From assembly GCF_947507565.1 (NCBI RefSeq), contig NC_089179.1:3489747-3553746 (forward strand): a DNA stretch of 64,000 nucleotides. Reading direction: 5' to 3'. The position numbers and the translations under genes were made by a program. Shown one piece after another: positions 55,412-64,000 of the stretch; position 1 is the first letter of the stretch; every line of letters begins with the position of its first letter. The DNA is from Oscarella lobularis (lineage: Eukaryota > Porifera > Homoscleromorpha > Homosclerophorida > Oscarellidae). The notes under the pieces are model-generated. The model was not told the DNA's origin. It searched no databases and saw only the letters and a list, made by a program, of their open reading frames with translations.

Positions 55412-56258
55412 CTATTTAGCGTCGCCTTTTTCAATTATAGTATCTTCATCGATCTTTAACGAGAATTAAAACGCTGTATTCTTTCGTCAGAAAAAGGGAC
55501 TTACTTCTGGAAATCTTTCTAGAAGATAATCTACAATATCTCCGCAAACGTCTCCTTGAATAACAATCTCATCCTCGCCAGTGACAGACGATCCGCACGA
55601 AAAATGAGTAGCAAACAGTTTTGACGTCTTTTTCAAATTGATGCCTAAAAAAACAAAAAATAAAAAATCTCTCTCATTTAATCAATTATTAATTTTATTA
55701 CCATATGTTCCTAGTCCCACAACAACGGTTACGTATTTTCTTTTATTGCGCGTCACTTTAGAAATAACGATTTTCTTTTCGACTTCTCGCTAAATTTGTC
55801 GTCGCTCAAAATTAGATTATAATTAATTGAATTAGGTGCCTTTTTCTCCGCTTTTCGTAGAGCTTTTCCACCTGGAATTTTTTTCGAGAAATTTTTCTAT
55901 TGGGCCTTTCTTGGGCTTTTACCTCTCGTCTGCTTTTTCTTTACAGCTCCGCCTGCGTCGTCCTCGTCTAAAGCGCGTTAGAAGATGATGCTTCGCGAAC
56001 GATTTACGGATTATCGAGCTAACTGTCGTCTTGGACTAAGTCTGGATGATTTTGCTGAAGCCACGTCTTGCATTTGGCTGGATCGGGGCCGTATTCGCAA
56101 TACTAGCCGAGCGGGAACAGTTCGAATTTCGCGAAAAGGACAACGAATTGACTTCACCTCAGTCGGCATTGTACAAACTGCACAGAACGTATCGTTTTAA
56201 GTAGTGGGGAGTCGTTTTACGTACCTCCGCAGTAGAGAACGCTTAGTGCTTCTGCCAT
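55412..56258 (-). CDS. DENR: Density-regulated protein (DENR), SUI1-domain translation factor
   Basis: Seven small exons on the reverse strand. The first (ATG 56258) reads MAEALSVLYCG, and the second and third give VCTMPTE and YCEYGPDPAKCKTWLQQNHP, the N-terminal zinc-binding part typical of DENR. After a basic linker (KKKQTRGGKALRKAEKK) comes the SUI1 domain: [58 protein letters not shown]. The end is IDEDTIIEKGDAK with a stop at 55412. DENR with MCTS1 promotes re-initiation and ribosome recycling in the cytoplasm. The 40-base intron 55800-55839 begins with GC instead of GT (AAAAAG/GCACCT ... TTTAG); without removing it the frame closes at once. The 3' exons are the source of the fragments in the lectin array. 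Confidence 0.92.
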
Positions 56259-56436
56259 TTTTATCCGGGATTCTTTAATTGCTGCTTGCAAGCACGTTAG
56301 ACAAACTGTTTCAGGACGCCGAACCAGACGCCCAACGCCGACCAATCAGAATCGACTCGTTGCCACGCCGGTGATTTGTTTGACAAACCCGTACATAGCA
56401 AAGCGAATCGTCCGTTGCAACCGTCGCTAGCCGAAA

Positions 56437-56706
56437 ATGACCGAACGAAAAGCCGTAATCAAGAACGCCGACATGTCCGAAGACATGCAGCAGGACGCCG
56501 TCGAATGCGCAACGCAAGCGATGGAGAAACACAACATCGAGAAAGATATAGCGGCGTTCATCAAGAAAGAATTCGACAAGAAGTACAATCCGACGTGGCA
56601 CTGCGTCGTCGGGCGCAATTTCGGCTCGTACGTGACGCACGAAACGAAGCACTTCATCTACTTCTACTTGGGCCAAGTCGCCGTTCTCCTTTTCAAATCG
56701 GGATGA
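56437..56706 (+). CDS. DYNLL1: Dynein light chain LC8
   Basis: Single uninterrupted frame of 89 aa, the exact family length. It opens [20 protein letters not shown] and includes [57 protein letters not shown] and the terminal FKSG. LC8 is among the most conserved eukaryotic proteins; it dimerises and serves as a hub for dynein and many short linear motifs. Whether it corresponds to DYNLL1 or DYNLL2 cannot be told. The 178 bp upstream are shared with the divergent DENR gene. No intron interrupts it, unlike its neighbours. Confidence 0.96.
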   Translation: MTERKAVIKNADMSEDMQQDAVECATQAMEKHNIEKDIAAFIKKEFDKKYNPTWHCVVGRNFGSYVTHETKHFIYFYLGQVAVLLFKSG

Positions 56707-56946
56707 AAGAGAGACGAAAAAGAACGTAGCATAGTTTTTAGATGATCGCGCGCGAAGACTTGGATGTGTGTTGTTATGTTGGCTTGCTTACTTCATAAAA
56801 ATGCGTGTCTGAGAAATTCATTGATAGTTTAGGGCGCCAATGTTTCCACGTGACGTCTCTAATAATCATTGATACTTGAAGCTCCACGTGACGTCTCTAA
56901 TAAGTGTATGGCAGAACCTTCTACCTACTGTAGGTGTCTTCGTACG

Positions 56947-59900
56947 TTACATTGTACCTATTTTCTTCGCTTTCTTTTTTGGGCCTTCTGCTGATTCTTT
57001 TCGGCTCTCTTGTCCTTTTTCATGCGTGAGTCGACCATTTTGTATCGTCCCTTCACTCCCGCTGGTCGACCAGGTTTTCGACTGCGTGCTAGGGACTTCA
57101 ATCAGAAATTTTTTGGTCATCAACAAGATTGATCGTACTTCCGTGTTTTTTGCTAACAACGTACTGCACTTTCTCTTTGGGCTTCAATTGCATTTTTTTG
57201 TAGATACTTTATATAAAAAATTCTGAGGAAGTAGACTCTTGGGGAGGGGAAAATTCTTACTTTCGCAACTGACTCGCTTTTTCGACTCCCGAAGCCCCCG
57301 ATAAATCGGTGACCGATTCAGCTTTCTTCCTCAACACTTGTAGCCGCCTAAGAGCCTGAGACCAAGATAAATTAAAAATAATATATAAAACAATATATAA
57401 AAACGCACTTTTTTCTTCTTTCTCGCTTTCGCTTCAACTATCTTTGCAATGGGACGTGCACTAAGATCTTTTAGACGCTTATTGTATTGGTCGACTTCTT
57501 CCTGTAGTGATGATGATGACGTACAATAGATTATGTTTATTTAATCTTACCCTGGTAACAGGCATTTGCTTTACGTAGAACTTCTTCTCTTCTTCGACGA
57601 ACCAATCAGGCAAGTCGTCGTCGTTGAAACTCCATCTTATAAATAATATTAATCAATAAATAAGATTAATATTCCGAACGTACCTGTGATAGCCGGAATC
57701 TTCGATCTCGCGTTTCGCTTTCTTTGAAGTCGCCATCTTCGTTCCTATAGCCAATCCAACCGGATCAAGATCATCCTCAACCTCCTCAACTAAAATTAAT
57801 ATGAATATATTATTAAAATTATTCAGAGCCAATCACGTGTACCCTGTCTTTGTTTCTTCTTCTTCGTTGGAACACTCTCTTCATGATCTGACTCCAATGT
57901 TTTCTTCATATTGACTCGTTTCGAAAAGAGTTCCTGGTCGTGGAAGAAATTTCCTGATTTTTCAGTGACGAGCATTTTGAGTCGCATCTTCTCCTGCTGC
58001 TTTCTCTCCTTCATCTGATCCTTTCTCTTTTTCCTTCACAAAAAAATTGAAATTTAATTAGTTATTGATTTGCCTAGAGGGAGGGACACGCCTCTTCGCT
58101 TTCATATGAACGTCTAAACGAATCTGTTGCGCCATGGCATCCGCTTCGTCTTCAATCGTAAAACCGGTCTCTTCTCTATAAAGAGAAGGAGACTCATAGA
58201 TAAAAATTATTTATTAATTAATACGTTTCTTTATTTGTATCCTTCTCGTCGTTTTCGGAATCCGATTCCGGTTGTCTATCCAGAAACTCTCTCATCTTTT
58301 TTCTCCACGTTAAAAGTCGTCTTATAGAGAAGTAATCCAATCCCTGACTTATTATTATTATGTATACTACTAGTACCGTATGTCAGCCTTTCCTAAGACG
58401 CGTATATCCTTGCAACAGTCCTTCAGGTCTTCCGTTGTCAGCGGATGACGAAGAAAGACGGACGAATCAAAGACGAGCTAAATAAATAAATAAATATATA
58501 AATAAATATTTGAATATAGTATCTTACTTCTGACGCTTTTGCCAATACGTCCATGAAATCGGCTCTCGCTACAAATTCAGATACATTGATTTGTTTCAAT
58601 TCGGAATATTCTTCAGCAGGCGTTTTTTGAGTGCTCTAAAAAACAAAATTTTTAATTAAAATAGTTCAATGCAGAGTGTTTTTGTCTATACGGATGACGT
58701 CATTGCCGGAAGTTGAAGTTTTTTCATCGGCTCGACTTCTTCAAAGATAAATTTCGAATCAAATATACGCGGATCTATTTTATCTGGGGCAATGTAATTC
58801 TGACAAACAACGAAAATTTCAGCCGACTCATTACGAGAAGCCTAAAGAAAATAATAATAATAATTAGAAGATAATCTCATTGATTTGTTGTTTCACCTGC
58901 GGTTTGGTCGCGGAAACTTTCTTGAACAATTGCTGAAATACCCAGAGCAAGGAATGATAATCTTTAGAACGAAAAACCTAAAGAGACAACGTAACCAAGG
59001 ATACGAATAGAGTGTATATAGGCTATCACCTTGGTTACAAACGAGCCTCCTTTTCTCAAAAAATCGCACGCTAATTTGACCGCCTTCAAACACAGTGTAG
59101 CTATATAAAAAGGCAATAAATAATTAATTATTAATCATTCTATCAGGGTTGTGCCGAGAATTTTTTCAGTGTGGGAAGAAGGTCTGGAAAATTGTCCAAG
59201 ACACTTTTATGAATCGTCTAAGGCAAAATTGTCTTGGACCATTTTCAAAACTGTCTTGGACCATATTTAAAACCATTTTAAAAATTGTCTTGAACGTTCG
59301 AACGGGAAGAAGACAAAGGCATAGGGAGAAGGCAAAAGGCATAGGGAGAAGGCAAAAGGCATAGGGAGAAGGCAAAAGGCATAGGGACAAGGCGAAAGGC
59401 ATAGGGAAAAGGCAAAAGGCATAGGGAAAAGGCAAAAGGCATAGGGAGAAGGCAAAAGGCATAGGGAGAAGGCAAAAGGCATAGGAGAAGGCAAAAGGCA
59501 TAGGGACAAGGCGAAAGGCATAGGGAAAAGGCAAAAGGCATAGGGAAAAGGCAAAAGGCATAGGGAAAAGGCAAAAGGCATAGGGAAAAGGCAAAAGGCA
59601 TAGGGAAAAGGCAAAAGGCATAGGGAAAAGGCAAAAGGCATAGGGACAAGGCGAAAGGCATAGGGAAAAGGCAAAAGGCATAGGGAAAAGGCAAAAGGCA
59701 TAGGGAGAAGGCAAAAGGCATAGGGAGAAGGCAAAAGGCATAGGGAGAAGGCAAAAGGCATAGGGAAAAGGCAAAAGGCATAGGGAGAAGGCAAAAGGCA
59801 TAGGAGAAGGCAAAGGGAATAGGAGAAGGCAAAAGGCATACTGTAGGAGAAGGCAAAAGGCATAGGGAGAAGGCAAACGGCATAACGTTTTAGTAGTGTA

Positions 59901-60596
59901 TGGGTTGGCGATAGGCGAGTGAGGGTCGGGGCCGACCCATGCCGACCCACGTGGGCAGAACCCTGTTCTTTTTGTCTTGCCTTGTGAAAAGGCGTCCTGT
60001 ATCCACGCCGTTCCCACGTTGGGAGCCCCGTCGTGAATGACGCAATCCGCTTTCCATCCCTTCAGTTCCCTTTGGAGCGACTGAGAAAATAACAATAATT
60101 AAGATTATTTTCTTATAGGGTTTTCTTACTTGACGACATTTTTCCGTTGTTATGTCTTCTTGGAGTGTAATCACGTTGTGTATGGGTTTAATTGGAACCA
60201 AATCGACTCCTAAAAAAGAAAATAGGGTAAATATCATTCGGTCACGTGATCACGATATGCACCAATAATGAGACTCGAAACGGGAGTATTTTCGACGGCC
60301 GCTTGAAGCCTAAAAAATTAATTAATTAATTAATTAATTTAATTATTTCAATTTTTTAGATATGGACGTACCATCCGCCCGGTGCCGCGCACAAGTCGAT
60401 TAGGACCCTAGCTGTTTGTAGAAAATTGAATTGACGGTTCAATTGGAGCAATTTGAAAGCCGATCGCGATCTATAGCCTGAAACCGCGCCAATTGTCAAT
60501 CGATTGTATCAAAATCGGATTCGCTATACCGGTTTCCTTCGCCAAGTGGTAGAAGCGATCTTTTCGGCGCTTTCCTAGCTTCGCTTTCTTCGTCAT
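56947..60596 (-). CDS. FTSJ3: pre-rRNA 2'-O-ribose methyltransferase FTSJ3 (Spb1)
   Basis: Starts [20 protein letters not shown] at 60596 and ends [10 protein letters not shown] at 56947. The FtsJ domain shows [14 protein letters not shown] (SAM motif), [20 protein letters not shown], then [20 protein letters not shown] and [19 protein letters not shown], which supply the K-D-K-E type catalytic residues. Later exons carry [16 protein letters not shown]-type sequence (partly read) and an acidic/basic middle. The Spb1 C-terminal region follows, with [16 protein letters not shown]-type sequence, then [16 protein letters not shown]-like and [13 protein letters not shown]. It acts in the nucleolus in large-subunit rRNA processing. 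Intron 59101-59980 starts with GC (CAAG/GCAAGA) and contains a long minisatellite. Confidence 0.9.
59310..59885. repeat. 20-bp minisatellite in FTSJ3 intron, about 28 copies
   Basis: The unit is atagggagaaggcaaaaggc, with variants atagggaaaaggc and atagggacaaggcg forming higher-order blocks, and a few 19-base units near 59490 and 59800. On the reverse strand it has no stop codon in any frame. It therefore creates three long overlapping open frames ([16 protein letters not shown]) that are artefacts. Confidence 0.95.
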
Positions 60597-60662
60597 GTTG
60601 CAGGGCACATGTACGTAGTCTAGCGTGCGTTAAAGAATCAACAAATCATTTTCCACGTACAA

Positions 60663-60946
60663 ATGGAAAGCATAAAAGACGAATGCACGCCACTAAAGCG
60701 CGACTATGACAGTTGCTTTCTAAAATGGTACACAAGTAAGTACCTAAAAGGCGATCGTCGAAGCGACGACTGCACTCACCTCTATTCAAAATATCAGGAA
60801 TGCGTTCTGGTAGAGAACAGAGACTCGCTCGCGTGACGTATGCACCTAATGTCTCCATATAGAAAGCAATCAAAGAAAAGGGGCTGAATTTGGATGAAAT
60901 GAAAGAGGCGGTGCTCGGAACTGATAGAGAGAAAATTCCCCCGTAG
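60663..60946 (+). CDS. TRIAP1: TRIAP1 / Mdm35-type twin CX9C mitochondrial protein
   Basis: Two exons (60663-60809 and 60863-60946) encode 76 aa, the family length. It opens MESIKDECTPLKRDYDSCFL, continues KWYTSKYLKGD and CTHLYSKYQECVLKAIKEKG and ends REKIPP. The twin CX9C motifs (CTPLKRDYDSC and CTHLYSKYQEC) are exact. TRIAP1 binds PRELI-family proteins in the mitochondrial intermembrane space for phosphatidic acid transfer to cardiolipin synthesis. CX9C proteins are imported by the MIA40 disulfide relay, hence no cleaved presequence. Only 66 bp separate its ATG from that of the divergent FTSJ3 gene. Confidence 0.94.
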
Positions 60947-61046
60947 AATAACGCGAAAAATCATTTTTTAATTAATAATAATAATGACGTGTTTTTTGAG
61001 AGCATTCTTCAAACGCACGTGATGTGACGTCACAGTGACGTCATTA

Positions 61047-62405
61047 CTAATGCTTGTAGAAACCTTGGCCCGTCTTGTTGCCCAACTTTCCTTCGGCGAC
61101 CAATTTATTCAATAGATCGCTCGGTTGGAACAACGCTTCATCAGGAACCAGATCGTGCCATCCTAGAAAATAATCTATAGAGATTAGCTCTCTATTATTT
61201 ATCTATCTCACCGTCCATGATAAATTTCGTTGTGTCGAGTCCAACGTAGTCGAGAAGTTGAATGGGTCCCATTGGATGGCCTATGTGCACGTGCGTGGGC
61301 GTGGTAAATCAATAGCGTATATAAATACCGGCTCCCAGTTTCATTGCAGTGTCAATGTCTTCAGCAGTGGCATCACCTATTATAAAAGATAATGTATATA
61401 TTTCTATTTCTAATGCAATCACGTGCATACCTCTTTCTAACATTCGTATCGCTTCCATTAGATATGGCACTAGGAGTCTGTTCACAATAAAACCCGGAGT
61501 ATCCTACATATAGATGTAATTAATTCGAAAATAAATAAATAAATAAATAATTTTCTCACGCGACACGAGACCGGTTTCTTGCCAACCGATTTCCCAAACT
61601 CAGTCAAATAGTCGAACGTCTCCTGACTGGTCTCCGCAGTGCGAACGACCTGGAAGGAATCACGTGACGCGCGACCAAGGGGTTCCCTCTATTCAAAAAA
61701 CCTCGACCAACTTCATTACGGGGACTGGATTAAAAAAGTGCAAGCCACCAAAACGATCTTTTCTCTGCGTCGCACTCGCGATTCTCGATATGGAAAGCGA
61801 TGACGTATTCGAAGCGAAGACCGTGTGCCTTGAGAAAACAATTCAATACTAATTATAATGATTAATTAATTAATTAATATAAAACAATTCAATAATAATT
61901 ATGATAATTAATTCATTAATTAATATGGACTTTGGAGCTGCGGAATCGAGATCTTGAAATAGTTTCTGTTTTGTCTCCATGTTCTCGACTATGGCTTCAA
62001 TAACCAAATTGGATTGAGCTGCAGCCGAGAGAGCGTTTGTGCTATAATTTAGACGACTGGTCGATTTTTCCAAGAAGTCTTTCGCTTTCTATATAAGAAA
62101 AAATGAATTGATTTTTTTCGTTGATTTTTGTGTCTCTACGGTGACGTCATCTGGAAAGGTTTTCTTTGCGACTCTTTCCAAGCTCGATCGTATCCTGCGA
62201 TCGGCTCCCTGCAGCAATTCGTCCGTTTGATCGACTAAATTGACGTCATGTCCGTTTTGCGCCGCTACCTAAAAAATTAGAATTATTACATAATTCCGTG
62301 GCGCGTTGTTGGTTTATGCGTCACTTGAGCGATTCCCGATCCCATTAGGCCGGCACCGACGACGGTGATCGTGCTGAAGCGTCTCGTCGTCGCAGCCAAT
62401 CTCAT
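61047..62405 (-). CDS. HADH: 3-hydroxyacyl-CoA dehydrogenase
   Basis: Starts [20 protein letters not shown] at 62405. The first residues look like a mitochondrial presequence, followed by the NAD-binding [20 protein letters not shown] and [11 protein letters not shown]. Later exons carry [30 protein letters not shown]-type sequence, the catalytic-region [34 protein letters not shown]-like sequence (here [11 protein letters not shown]) and the closing [34 protein letters not shown] with a stop at 61047. It oxidises L-3-hydroxyacyl-CoA in mitochondrial beta-oxidation. About nine introns of 45-60 bp split it, several AT-rich with taattaatta runs. The start lies 108 bp from the divergent 14-3-3 gene. 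Confidence 0.93.
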
Positions 62406-62513
62406 TGGAATGCGAAAGAGTCGGTGCGTTCGTAACGCGCATGCTCGCGAGTTTCCCTAGATATCGTCTCCGGTCGAATCCTTCCATTTGACGGCAATCG
62501 TCAGCGCGAAACG

Positions 62514-63465
62514 ATGGACGAGGGAGCGAAGAAAGTCTTCACAGCAAAGCTAGCCGAACAGGCGGAAAGATACGACGGTTAGAAGCCCGTCCGGGCGGCG
62601 GGGATCGTCCCCCAATCGAACTGATCCTCCCCAATTCCCCCACAGAAATGGTGAAATGCATGAAAGACGTCGTTAAAGCGAAAGAACAGAAACTATCGAC
62701 GGAAGAGCGCAATCTTCTCTCAGTCGCCTACAAAAACGTCGTGGGGGCGCGTCGCGCTTCGTGGCGAATCATCAATAGTCTTCTCCTAAAGAAGAAAGAC
62801 GCGAGCGATAGCGAATCGCATCTCAAAGAATATCAGGACGTCATCGAAAAGGAATTGGAAGAAATTTGCGGTGACGTCATCAAAGTATTGGGGGAAAAGA
62901 AGGAGGATGATACGGGCGTCGGCGGCGAGGGTCTATTAGGAGAAGCGGTGGAAAACGAAGAAAAGGTCTTTTATCACAAAATGTAAGGCGAAAAAAATTA
63001 AATATAATTTATTAATTATTGATTTTAATTAAGGAAAGCGGACTATCATCGCTATTTGGCCGAATTTCAAAAGGATGACAAGCGTAAAGAGGCCGTAGAA
63101 AAAGCTAAAGAGGCGTATAAACATGCGACGGAGGCGGCCAAGGAACTCACCGTCACTCATCCCATTCGTCTCGGCTTGGCGCTCAATTTCTCCGTCTTCT
63201 ATTACGAGATTGTGGATAATTCGGAGAAGGCGTGCGAGTTGGCGAAAAAGGCGTTCGATGACGCTATAAGCAAGATAGACGATCTTCAAGAGGAGAGCTA
63301 TAAGGATAGCACTCTCATTATGCAACTTCTCAGAGATAATCTCACGCTTTGGACGTCCGACATGCAAGGTACATTCGATTATTTATTTATTTATTTATTT
63401 ATTTTAATTTTTTTTTAGATGAGAAGGAGGAAGTTCAAGACGTTGAAGATGCTGAAGTGTCTTGA
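62514..63465 (+). CDS. YWHA: 14-3-3 protein
   Basis: Four exons join in phase: 62514-62577, 62646-62982, 63034-63368 and 63419-63465 (260 aa). Family landmarks are [50 protein letters not shown], then [20 protein letters not shown] and [19 protein letters not shown]. The acidic tail [15 protein letters not shown] is typical. The Lys/Arg/Tyr residues of the phosphopeptide groove (K in AYKNVV, R in GARRAS, RY in HRYLAEF) are present. The insertion [20 protein letters not shown] between helices 3 and 5 is longer than in most 14-3-3 proteins. It binds phosphoserine/threonine motifs in the cytoplasm. The isoform cannot be assigned. Confidence 0.95.
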
Positions 63466-63661
63466 CCTGTTTCTTTTTTTTTCCAGGGGGACCTTTGAAC
63501 TATCCGTTTTTTTTTTTTGTGTGTTTCTCGTTTGTTTGTTTGTTTCGTCTATAATGTATGTAGGCTTATTGTGTGATCAAGGAAATGTATTGGTCTTAGT
63601 TAATACAACGTGAACACGTGCTTTTGATTGTGGGAGGAGCAAAGAGGTCACGTGTTCCCTT

Positions 63662-64000
63662 TCACTTGGTGCAGCACACTTGGATTTCTTTTGAATAGGC
63701 GGCGAATTTCGCTTCGATTTTCTTTCTCAGCTGCTTTCGCGTGTGATCCACTTCCTGTTTCTTCGCGCGAAAGACGTTGATTTCTTCCTGCGAGATGAAA
63801 CTCGTCTCGTCCGAATCAGTCTAAAGGGAAAGGAAAAAAAATTCAAAATGATTAGGGAAGATATATTAATTAATTAAAGTGATAAAAACCGTGAGAAGAT
63901 CTTCTAATCCACACGGCAGCTAAAAAGAAAAAATACATCACCAGTCCCTAGGGTTATTATATATGATATACCTTAACAACTTCCTTCTTCTTAGGGCCGT
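63662..64000 (-). CDS. C-terminal exons of an unidentified coiled-coil protein (5' end outside window)
   Basis: Three reverse-strand exons can be joined: one from the window edge ending GPKKKEVVK (donor near 63971), one short exon LPCGLEDLLT (about 63891-63921), and a last exon TDSDETSFISQEEINVFRAK to VCCTK with a stop at 63662. The last exon is charged and helical (KKQEVDHTRKQLRKKIEAKF), which suggests a coiled coil. I do not recognise the family. It converges on the 14-3-3 gene with about 196 bp between stop codons. Confidence 0.6.

Noticed and set aside
55985-56200. A 71-codon + frame (MMLRERFTDYRAN...)
   Set aside because: It overlaps DENR exons and introns that fit the DENR protein on the reverse strand.
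56311-56676. A 121-codon reverse-strand frame over LC8
   Set aside because: It is a shadow of the single-exon dynein light chain gene, which is unmistakable on +.
59310-59885. CRISPR-like regular repeats
   Set aside because: The units are contiguous 20-mers with no unique spacers, in a clearly eukaryotic intron; this is a minisatellite.
59166-60095. Three long overlapping reverse-strand frames of 200-309 codons rich in PYAF/CLL repeats
   Set aside because: They are the stop-free translation of the 20-bp minisatellite in all three frames, inside an FTSJ3 intron. Only the first 40 codons of the longest one are a real FTSJ3 exon.

Overview
The window is nuclear DNA of an early-branching animal, most likely a sponge and perhaps a homoscleromorph (inference). 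Coding exons are split by introns of about 40-80 bp with clear GT-AG ends. Genes sit tens to hundreds of bases apart, often head to head. The gene set is metazoan: collagen IV-type C4 domain, SRSF1, IFT20, HEATR6, NOVA-like KH protein, DENR, LC8 dynein light chain, FTSJ3, TRIAP1, HADH and 14-3-3.

Left part (1-24.5 kb). A membrane-anchored C4-domain protein runs off the left edge (-). It is followed by an ankyrin-Roc-COR-Death protein (-) and two tandem paralogues that appear to fuse a restriction-endonuclease-like domain to an atypical kinase (-). Then come PP1 catalytic subunit (-), an RWD plus zinc-finger protein (+), SRSF1 (-), IFT20 (+), HEATR6 (-) and a large Death / NB-ARC / TPR / ZU5 / UPA / Death protein (-).

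Middle part (24.8-55.4 kb). This is a young, unstable array of eight two-domain F-type (fucose-binding-type) lectin genes, all on +. It lies between a NOVA-like KH gene (-) and DENR (-). The array grew by tandem duplication of a unit that begins in the KH gene's first exon and promoter, includes a lectin gene, and ends inside a DENR exon. Each later unit therefore carries a decayed KH exon and a DENR fragment. The sugar-site motif H-x26-R-x-D-x4-R is exact in both domains of copies 1, 2, 3 and 8. The His is lost in both domains of copies 4, 5 and 7, and in one domain of copy 6. Signal-peptide exons are more numerous than lectin bodies; some are intact and some dead.

Right part (55.4-64 kb). 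Compact housekeeping genes: DENR(-)/LC8(+), FTSJ3(-)/TRIAP1(+), HADH(-)/14-3-3(+), and the 3' end of an unidentified coiled-coil gene (-). A 20-bp minisatellite fills one FTSJ3 intron.

Taken together, secreted recognition proteins (lectins), two Death-domain STAND/Roc signalling proteins and nuclease-kinase fusions lie in one neighbourhood. This would suit innate recognition and cell-death signalling, but that link is inference. All exon borders were read by eye from splice signals and reading frame; no transcript evidence or database search was available.
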